The notes under the pieces were generated by a model. The model saw only the letters and a list, made by a program, of their open reading frames with translations, had not been told where the DNA came from and did no database searches. A DNA stretch of 6,129 nucleotides from positions 2,025 through 8,153 of the forward strand of contig QHWK01000374.1 of assembly GCA_003223775.1 (NCBI GenBank). Direction: 5' to 3'. Below, piece after piece: positions 1 through 4,947 of this stretch. Both the position numbers and the translations under genes were made by a program. Source of the DNA: Acidobacteriota bacterium (lineage in GTDB: Bacteria > Acidobacteriota > Vicinamibacteria > Vicinamibacterales > CAVVIG01). The stretch's first letter is position 1. Each line of letters starts with the position of its first letter.

Positions 1-1700
1 GCCGTGCCCCAGACGATGTTGTCGCCGTCCCCGGTGGCCGTGGTGCCCCACACGATGTTGTCGCCGAGCGACGCCGTGCCCCAGACGATGTTGTCGCCGT
101 TGTCGGTCTGGGCGACGCCCCACGTCGTGTCGAGGCGGAACGCGTTCTTCGACAGATCGAGCACGCCGCTGCCGCCGACGCGATAGTTGCCCCAGATAAG
201 GTGGCGGCTCCACATCTTCTGCACCGGCACCTTGTCGCCCGGCTTCGCGTTCGCGTAGAAGCGCGCGAGCCGGACGGCGCCGACGGCGTTCAGGAAGCCC
301 GCGCCCTCGGTCAGGCCGTTGTAGCCGCGGTCCTCGGCCGTGTACTGCAGGATCGACTTCACCGCGTTCGGCGTGAGCGACGGGTTCGCCTGCAGCATCA
401 ACGCGACCGTGCCGGCGACGACGGGCGCCGCCATGCTCGTGCCGGTGAGGCTCAGATACGGAAGGTTCGCCGTCGCGATCGTGCCGGGCGACAGGGCGGA
501 CGCTTTTGTTTGATAGAAGTGGCTGCCGGCAGACGCGAGCGACACGGTGCCGGCGCCGGGCGCGACGAGATCCGGCTTCGCATTCCAGTCGATGAAGCTC
601 GGACCGCGCGAGCTGAAGCCGCCGACGACGTCGTCGGCACGGTTCGTCGTCCCCTGCGTGCTCGAGCCGCCGACGGTCAGCACCCACGGCGCGTTGCCGG
701 GCGCGCTGATGCCGCCGTACTGAATCTGCCCCGCCGCGTTGCGGCCGAAGTTGCCCGCGGCGGCGACGACCACGACGCCCGCGTCGACGACCTTCTTCGC
801 GGCGACCGTCAGCGGGTCGGTCCACGCGGATTCGTGGATCGACGAGCCGACCGACATGTTGACGACGCGGATGTTGTACGCCGTGTGATTCGCCAGCACC
901 CAGTCGAGCGCGGCGATGATGCTGCTGACGGTGCCGTTGCCGTTCGCGTCGAGCACCTTGAGCGCGATCAGGCTCGCCTCGGGGGCCGCGCCCGCCTTCT
1001 GGCCACCCGAATCGTAGCCGTTGCCCGCGATGATGCCGGCGACGTGCGTGCCGTGGCCGTTGTCGTCGTAGGGCTGCGTCCGGCCGTTCACGAAGTCCAC
1101 GAACTTCGCCACGCGCTGATTGCCGTAGGGATACAGCATGGACGTGGTGTTCGTGAGGTCGTCGTGCCACGTCGCGATGCCGGAGTCGATCACGGCAACG
1201 CCGACGCCGGCGCCCGTAAGGCCGAGCATCTGGCGAACCACGCGCGTGCCGACCGTCACCGACGTCCGGTAGTTGAATTTCGCGGCGGGACGATCGTGGT
1301 GGATGCGGAACACCGACGGATGCTGCGCCATCTGGCGGAGCAACCGATCGGGCAGATCGACGACCTGTCCGTTGATGATCCCGAGCTTCCCCTCGCGCTT
1401 CGCGAACGCGGCGAACTGCGACGGCAGCTTCGCGCCGGGCACGAGCTCGACGATCACACGGGTCGTGCGCGTCTGGCTGTTGGTCGCCGCGCGGGTTTCG
1501 AGTTCTGTATCGAGCTTATACGCGGCAGCGCGCGAGTTGGGGTGCCCCGACACCGACCGCCCGGCCGCGCGGCCGTGCAGGCCCTCCGCGGTCGCGTTCG
1601 GCACGAGGGCGACGCCTAGTACTGCCGCCGCGGCGAGAATGCGCTTTGGACCCCACACAGCCTTCCGGCGTGGCGCCCCAACGGACAAGGGACAGATCAT
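1..1700 (-). CDS. Exported subtilisin-like S8 serine protease with C-terminal GDNIVWGT repeats (3' end outside window)
   Basis: 566 codons are open from ATG at 1700 to the left edge; the C-terminus is missing. The N-terminus looks like a Sec signal peptide: basic residues (R11, R12, K13, K19, R20), a hydrophobic core at about 21-33, and a likely cut after A36-T37-A38. Residues about 80-140 (RVIVEL, VVDLP, FRIHHD) resemble an I9-type inhibitory propeptide. The S8 domain has all catalytic signatures: Asp172 in VAVIDSG, His216 in NGHGTHVAG, oxyanion Asn317 in AAAGNFG and Ser422 in LTGTSMAAPVVAG. A linker (GAGFLNAVGAVRLARFYA, then WSRHLIWGN) leads into three visible GDNIVWGT copies. It is therefore probably a secreted or surface endopeptidase; its substrate is unknown. 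It is paralogous to the protease at 2600-4807, but the visible mature part has no cysteine. An in-frame stop at 1782-1784 limits upstream extension. ATG 1700 has a close GGAG (2-nt spacer); GTG 1658 is a weaker alternative that would shorten the signal peptide. Confidence 0.93.
   Translation of the reverse strand, partial: MICPLSVGAPRRKAVWGPKRILAAAAVLGVALVPNATAEGLHGRAAGRSVSGHPNSRAAAYKLDTELETRAATNSQTRTTRVIVELVPGAKLPSQFAAFAKREGKLGIINGQVVDLPDRLLRQMAQHPSVFRIHHDRPAAKFNYRTSVTVGTRVVRQMLGLTGAGVGVAVIDSGIATWHDDLTNTTSMLYPYGNQRVAKFVDFVNGRTQPYDDNGHGTHVAGIIAGNGYDSGGQKAGAAPEASLIALKVLDANGNGTVSSIIAALDWVLANHTAYNIRVVNMSVGSSIHESAWTDPLTVAAKKVVDAGVVVVAAAGNFGRNAAGQIQYGGISAPGNAPWVLTVGGSSTQGTTNRADDVVGGFSSRGPSFIDWNAKPDLVAPGAGTVSLASAGSHFYQTKASALSPGTIATANLPYLSLTGTSMAAPVVAGTVALMLQANPSLTPNAVKSILQYTAEDRGYNGLTEGAGFLNAVGAVRLARFYANAKPGDKVPVQKMWSRHLIWGNYRVGGSGVLDLSKNAFRLDTTWGVAQTDNGDNIVWGTASLGDNIVWGTTATGDGDNIVWGT
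3..98 (-). repeat. Three GDNIVWGT-coding repeats of the downstream protease
   Basis: Exact GDNIVWGT octapeptides are encoded at 75-98, 42-65 and 3-26. Their starts are 11 and 13 residues apart, separated by ASL and TATGD. The array begins about 20 residues after the TTWGV segment and continues beyond the left edge, so total copy number is unknown. The units match those in the paralogous protease. Confidence 0.95.
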
Positions 1701-1764
1701 GGCTCCATGCGACAGAGCAAACCGATGTCCACAGGTGTCGAGTTGTACGTTCAGTTTAGTAAGT

Positions 1765-1777
1765 CTTTCAGTGAAAG
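1765..1777. repeat. 13-bp palindrome, possible operator
   Basis: CTTTCA-G-TGAAAG is a perfect dyad around one central base, 65 bp upstream of the second protease start codon. Its one-base centre makes an RNA hairpin unlikely but would suit a dimeric DNA-binding protein. Short perfect dyads also arise by chance, so the call is tentative. Confidence 0.3.
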
Positions 1778-1803
1778 GCAGTTAGATGGCTAGCTGGCCG
1801 GAA

Positions 1804-1841
1804 TTGAAACGGCAGAATGCGTAAGGAATGTGCTGTTTCGA
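1804..1841. repeat. Inverted repeat upstream of the second protease
   Basis: GAAACGGCA at 1806-1814 pairs with TGCTGTTTC at 1831-1839 across a 16-nt loop. Read as plus-strand RNA it is a 9-bp stem with one G-U pair, extendable to 11 bp at 1804-1841. Read as the protease transcript (minus) it has one A-C mismatch. The right half overlaps a 14-bp near-palindrome, CTGTTTCGAGACAG (1833-1846). There is no adjacent T-run, so a protein-binding operator or leader structure is more likely than a terminator. Confidence 0.4.
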
Positions 1842-1942
1842 GACAGGCGACTTACCGATCTTACTGGCAGATGGCCAAAAACGTTAGCAAAAGCTCCCGG
1901 AAAGCACGTGTTCCCGCGTGTGCACGAATGTGAAGAAAGGTG

Positions 1943-2599
1943 TCAATGGACGCGCGTAAACGCCGGCCGCCTCGCCTGTGCGGCGGCGCGATCGACGTCC
2001 ACGATTGCGTAGAGCGCCTGGTCGAATCGCACGCCGGCGCGCGCGAACGAGCGGCGCAGCACGCATTCCTGCACCGCGCCAATTTTCCGCAGCGCGCCGT
2101 TGCCGCGGCCGTTCGGCAGCGCGGCCCTCGCCTCGAGGCGCCGCACGCCGATGACGTCGAACGCGAAGTCGAGCATGAGCCGCGCGCTCTCCCGGAACAG
2201 ACCCGTTCCCCAGAACGTCGACCCGATCGCGAATCCCCACTCGGCAAGCTCGAACGTCGCATCGAGGCGGCGGATCTGGAAGATGCCGATCGCCGTGTCG
2301 CGGCCGCGCAGCGTCACCGCGTAGCACGCGTACGCCCCCGCCGCGCGCTGGCGGTGGGTCCACGCGATGAACCGCTCGAAGCCTTCGACGGTCGTCGGCG
2401 GAGGCGAAATGAAGCGCGAGACTTCCTCCGTTGTCAGCAGCGCGCAGAGCGATGGCGCATCGTCGGCGCGCAACTCGCGAAGGACGACGCGGCCCGCGGC
2501 GAGCACCGGGAGCGCGCGCTGCCAGTCGGTCGCGATCGAGGCGATTCGATCACGACTCATTGGAACCTCGGCGCCCGGCTGGTACGGCATCTTCTCCAT
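1943..2599 (-). CDS. GNAT-family N-acetyltransferase, RimJ/RimL type
   Basis: The 218-residue product reads as an acetyl-CoA-dependent transferase of the RimJ/RimL branch of the GNAT superfamily. It starts with the typical RVVLRELRADDAPSL strand and helix (37-51) and continues with AIGIFQIRR and FELAEWGFAI (103-125). The acetyl-CoA loop is WGTGLFRESARLMLDFAF (130-147), followed by RRLEARAALPNGRGNGALRKIGA (153-175), matching the family's N-x-x-S/G...L-x-K-x-G ending. The usual Q/R three residues before the first loop Gly is Thr128. There is no signal peptide or membrane segment, so it should be cytoplasmic. Its ATG directly follows the protease TAA with no spacer, suggesting translational coupling. 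Two starts are plausible: ATG 2599 (GAGG with 9-nt spacer) and ATG 2560, codon 14 (GAGG with 5-nt spacer), the latter having better ribosome-site geometry. The substrate (protein N-terminus, amino acid or small molecule) cannot be read from sequence. Confidence 0.92.
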   Translation of the reverse strand: MEKMPYQPGAEVPMSRDRIASIATDWQRALPVLAAGRVVLRELRADDAPSLCALLTTEEVSRFISPPPTTVEGFERFIAWTHRQRAAGAYACYAVTLRGRDTAIGIFQIRRLDATFELAEWGFAIGSTFWGTGLFRESARLMLDFAFDVIGVRRLEARAALPNGRGNGALRKIGAVQECVLRRSFARAGVRFDQALYAIVDVDRAAAQARRPAFTRVH

Positions 2600-4807
2600 T
2601 TACTTGTGCCTCGTCAGCGGGCGGTCGCCGAATTCCTGCGACACCCACCACTCGTCGAACGAACGATTCAGCAACAAGCGATACCACTGGTCCTCGGAGA
2701 TCGGCCGCGAGCCGTTCGCCGCGCCCGGGACGACACCCGGAGCGGTCCCCGGCACGATCTTGTCGCCGTCATTCATCCAAACGACGCTTTCCACGGGATC
2801 GAACGTCCCCCAGACGACATTGCCGCCTTCCTGTGCAGTGCCCCAGACGATGTTGTCGCCGTCGCCGAACGTCCCCCACACGATGTTGTCGCCGTCCGCC
2901 GACGTACCCCAGACGATGTTGTCGCCCGATTCGGCAGTCCCCCAGACGATGTTGTCCCCGTCGCCTGCCGTGCCCCACACGATGTTGTCGCCGCAGTCCT
3001 GGCCGCCGCAGTCGGTGCCCCAGACAATGTTGTCGCCGTCCTGCGAGGTGCCCCAGACGATGTTGTCGCCGTCCTGCGACGTCCCCCAGACGATGTTGTC
3101 GCCGTCGGCGGTCCCCCAGACGATGTTGTCGCCGTCGCTCGTGCCCCACACGATGTTGTCGCCGCAGTCGGCGGCGCCGCACGACGTGCCCCAGACGATG
3201 TTGTCGCCCGTGTCGCCGTGCACGCGCGGCACGCCCCACACGACGCCGAGATCCCACGCGACGGCGTCCGGCAGCATCAGACCGCCGGACATCTCGTGAT
3301 TGCCCCAGATGAAATGCCTGCTCCAAATCCCCTCGACCGGCACGCGCTGGCCAGTGCGCGCCGTCGCGTAAAAGCGCGCAAGGCGCACGGCGCCCAGCGC
3401 ATTCAGGAATCCGGCGCCTTGTTCGAGGGGGCTGGTGCCGGCGTAGTCCTGCGCGGTGTACTCGAGGACCGCCTTCATCAGGTTCGGCGTCAGATGGGGG
3501 TTCGCGTCGAGCATCAGCGCGGCGACGCCGCTGACGGCCGCGGCCGCCTGGCTCGTGCCGCTCAGCGCCATGTACGGAAAGGCAGCGGTTGGAACAGCGC
3601 CTTTCAGCAGGAGCTCCGGGTGCGCGACGAGCGCATCGGCGTAGAGCGTGCTGCCGGGCGCCGACGCCGATTCGATGCCGACGCCGCCGGCGAGAAGGTC
3701 CGGCTTCGCGTTCTGCAGCGGAAACGCCGGGCCGCGCGAGCTGAACGCCGCGCGCGTGTCGTCGCGCCGGGTCATCGTGCCCATCGAGCTGTTCGCGCCG
3801 GCGGTGAACACCCAGGGGTAGGTGCCCGGTGCCGTCACGCCGCCCCAGGCCTCGCAGCGTCCCGTTTCCGTCGGCAGATGATTGGGCAGCGACGAGCACG
3901 CCACCTGCCCGTTGTTGCCCGCGGCGGCGACGACGAAGATGCCGCGATCGACGAGCGCTTTCGTCGCAACGGCCAGCGGATCCTCGGCGAGCAGCGCCGC
4001 GACGTCGCCGACGTCGGGCAGGCTGCCGGCCGGCGCCATGCCGAACGACAGATTGACCACCCGGATGTTGTGCGCGCGCGCGTGATCGAGCACCCAGCCG
4101 AGCGCGCGGATGACGCCGTCCACCGATCCGCTGCCGTCGACGCCCAGCACGCGCAGCGCGTAGATCGAGGCGTCCGGCGCGAGGCCCGCGCGTTCGCCCA
4201 GCGAATCGAAGCCGTCGCCGGCAATCGTCGCCGCGATGTGCGTGCCGTGGCCGTTCGGATCGCACGGCGCGCTGCAGATCGTCTCGCGTCCCGCGTGCGC
4301 GGCGTCGGGGACCAGGAAATCGTGGAAGAACCTCAGCGCGCGGCCGCCGCGGCCGGGTTCGACGAGATCGTCGACCGGCGCGACGCCGGAATCGAGAACG
4401 GCGACGCCGACGCCGGCGCCCGTGAAGCCGAGTCGCCGCCGCGCGAAGAAGGCGCCGCTCTGGACGCTCGTGCGGAAGTTGAACGCGTGAACCGTCGCGT
4501 TGTGGCTGGCAAACAGCGTGTCCTGGTGCGAGGCGAGCGCCTTCAGCTGCCCGTTGGGCAGATCGAGGACATAGCTTTTGACGATCGGCAGCACGCCGGA
4601 ACGAACGTATTTCCTGAACTCCGCCGGCGGGTCATCGCTCCGGAAGCGGACGATGACGCTCGTCGTGGCGCTCGATGGAGCGCTGGCCGAGCGGCGATTC
4701 AGCTCGCGATCGAGCTTCGCGAGCGGCCGGGACGAACCGGCGGCAAACGCAAGAGACGCAGCGAGAACAAGCGTGGTCACGCACGCAAGCAGAGGCGTCA
4801 GACGCAA
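2600..4807 (-). CDS. Exported subtilisin-like S8 serine protease with GDNIVWGT repeat array
   Basis: This 735-residue protein has a signal peptide (hydrophobic stretch about 4-21, likely cut after A20-F21-A22) and an I9-like propeptide segment at about 49-108. The S8 domain is at about 128-478: Asp139 in VAVLDSG, His187 in NGHGTHIAA, oxyanion Asn298 in AAAGNNG and Ser419 in LSGTSQAAAAVSG. A linker ending in WSRHFIWGN (495-503) precedes the GDNIVWGT array (534-668) and a 47-residue tail. The full triad argues for an active endopeptidase outside the cytoplasm; its target is unknown. The mature chain has eight cysteines in four close pairs (178/182, 304/318, 543/548, 600/605), suggesting disulfides. 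Two usual S8 consensus prolines are replaced: GTSMAAP is GTSQAAA, and KPDLVAPG is KPDLLAGG. The start is uncertain: an in-frame TGA at 4817-4819 leaves only TTG 4807 or CTG 4810 with a whole signal peptide, and the nearest AGGA is rather far upstream. Confidence 0.94.
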   Translation of the reverse strand: MRLTPLLACVTTLVLAASLAFAAGSSRPLAKLDRELNRRSASAPSSATTSVIVRFRSDDPPAEFRKYVRSGVLPIVKSYVLDLPNGQLKALASHQDTLFASHNATVHAFNFRTSVQSGAFFARRRLGFTGAGVGVAVLDSGVAPVDDLVEPGRGGRALRFFHDFLVPDAAHAGRETICSAPCDPNGHGTHIAATIAGDGFDSLGERAGLAPDASIYALRVLGVDGSGSVDGVIRALGWVLDHARAHNIRVVNLSFGMAPAGSLPDVGDVAALLAEDPLAVATKALVDRGIFVVAAAGNNGQVACSSLPNHLPTETGRCEAWGGVTAPGTYPWVFTAGANSSMGTMTRRDDTRAAFSSRGPAFPLQNAKPDLLAGGVGIESASAPGSTLYADALVAHPELLLKGAVPTAAFPYMALSGTSQAAAAVSGVAALMLDANPHLTPNLMKAVLEYTAQDYAGTSPLEQGAGFLNALGAVRLARFYATARTGQRVPVEGIWSRHFIWGNHEMSGGLMLPDAVAWDLGVVWGVPRVHGDTGDNIVWGTSCGAADCGDNIVWGTSDGDNIVWGTADGDNIVWGTSQDGDNIVWGTSQDGDNIVWGTDCGGQDCGDNIVWGTAGDGDNIVWGTAESGDNIVWGTSADGDNIVWGTFGDGDNIVWGTAQEGGNVVWGTFDPVESVVWMNDGDKIVPGTAPGVVPGAANGSRPISEDQWYRLLLNRSFDEWWVSQEFGDRPLTRHK
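2744..3208 (-). repeat. GDNIVWGT tandem octapeptide array of the complete protease
   Basis: Exact GDNIVWGT copies begin at residues 534, 549, 559, 569, 580, 591, 606, 617, 628, 639 and 650. Degraded copies follow at 661 (GGNVVWGT), 672 (VESVVWMN) and 681 (GDKIVPGT). Steps are mostly 11 residues, with two of 10 and two of 15. Short spacers are SD, AD, SQD, AGD, AES, SAD, FGD and AQE. The two long spacers are SCGAADC and DCGGQDC. Synonymous third positions vary between units (Gly GGC/GGG/GGT, Thr ACG/ACC/ACT, Val GTC/GTG) while the eight residues stay fixed. Confidence 0.97.
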
Positions 4808-4834
4808 CAGATACCGTCAACTTCCTGGTCGAAA

Positions 4835-4852
4835 TGGGCAGGAATGTGCCCA
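4835..4852. repeat. Hairpin with GGAATG loop just upstream of the protease start
   Basis: TGGGCA (4835-4840) and TGCCCA (4847-4852) form a perfect 6-bp stem around a GGAATG loop. It lies about 27 bp upstream of the proposed TTG start. AGGAATGTGC at 4840-4849 also occurs at 1824-1833 upstream of the paralogous protease, again with a GCA...TGC stem around it. Such a site could be a leader hairpin or an operator. Confidence 0.4.
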
Positions 4853-4863
4853 CCGAGGCAGTC

Positions 4864-4898
4864 ACCTTAACATAAGGTTGAGCTCTTTGTCCAAAGAG
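4864..4898. repeat. Two adjacent inverted repeats upstream of the protease
   Basis: ACCTTA-aca-TAAGGT (4864-4878) and CTCTTTG-tc-CAAAGAG (4883-4898) are perfect dyads of 6 and 7 bp, only 4 bp apart. Their short centres (3 and 2 bases) suit operators better than RNA hairpins. Neither is followed by a T-run on the minus strand, so a metH terminator role is weakly supported. Confidence 0.4.
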
Positions 4899-4906
4899 TT
4901 CTATCA

Positions 4907-4938
4907 AGGCAGATAAAATTCGTCGCAGGCAGACAAAA
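4907..4938. repeat. Direct repeat AGGCAGAYAAAA with a 20-bp period
   Basis: AGGCAGATAAAA (4907-4918) and AGGCAGACAAAA (4927-4938) match at 11 of 12 positions and start exactly 20 bp apart, about two helical turns. The second copy ends 9 bp from the metH stop codon. Same-face spacing fits paired binding sites for an activator or response regulator of the downstream protease gene; this role is inferred. Confidence 0.4.
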
Positions 4939-4947
4939 GTCTTCAGA

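Larger units (their letters stand above)
1701..1942 (-). promoter_or_regulatory. Intergenic region upstream of the second protease; putative control region
   Basis: This 242-bp gap lies between the acetyltransferase stop and the ATG of the second protease. It is clearly AT-richer than the coding DNA around it, and I see no credible gene in it. It should hold the promoter and leader of the downstream protease. I could not place a convincing -35/-10 pair. It contains two dyads (annotated separately), the 10-mer AGGAATGTGC at 1824-1833 shared with the region upstream of the other protease, and another GAATGTG at 1926-1932. No hairpin followed by a T-run was found, so there is no recognisable intrinsic terminator for the acetyltransferase gene. 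Confidence 0.45.
4808..4947 (-). promoter_or_regulatory. Intergenic region between metH and the complete protease
   Basis: This 140-bp gap is AT-richer than its flanks. It contains two near-identical 12-mers, three small inverted repeats (annotated separately), and a 4-bp stem with a 4-base loop just after the metH stop (4931-4942). No T-run follows any hairpin on the minus strand, so a classical intrinsic terminator for metH is not visible. I cannot assign -35 and -10 boxes with confidence. Whether the protease has its own promoter here or reads through from metH is open; the density of dyads favours a control region. Confidence 0.45.

Noticed and set aside
201..1619. 472-codon open frame on the plus strand
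   Set aside because: It is antisense to the second protease, highly Arg/Ala-rich and without recognisable motifs; it is a by-product of GC-rich codon third positions.
1701..1942. Cyclic di-GMP or other known riboswitch upstream of the second protease
   Set aside because: I looked for the conserved GEMM core and similar known motifs and did not find them; only generic dyads are present.
2804..3208. CRISPR array or DNA-level satellite
   Set aside because: The repeats are 24-bp coding units with 6-21 bp spacers in one intact reading frame inside a protein gene. Spacers are not unique 30-40 bp sequences.
2367..3312. Plus-strand frames with VPQTMLSPS and PRRCCRR repeats
   Set aside because: These repeat peptides are other-frame readings of the same repeat DNA; no independent start signal or family similarity supports them.
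4808..4819. Possible frameshift at the protease 5' end, since no ATG is present
   Set aside because: The signal peptide is complete from TTG 4807, and the upstream reading in other frames shows no matching N-terminus, so a non-ATG start explains the data.
1940..4870. 976-codon open frame on the plus strand
   Set aside because: It lies antisense to the protease and acetyltransferase genes. Its VPDDVVAV-like repeats are simply the reverse complement of the GDNIVWGT array, it is very Arg/Ala-rich, and it has no domain signature. The minus-strand genes carry clear catalytic motifs.
4883..4898. Intrinsic terminator of metH
   Set aside because: The 7-bp inverted repeat has only a 2-base centre and no following T-run on the minus strand, so it does not meet the usual form.
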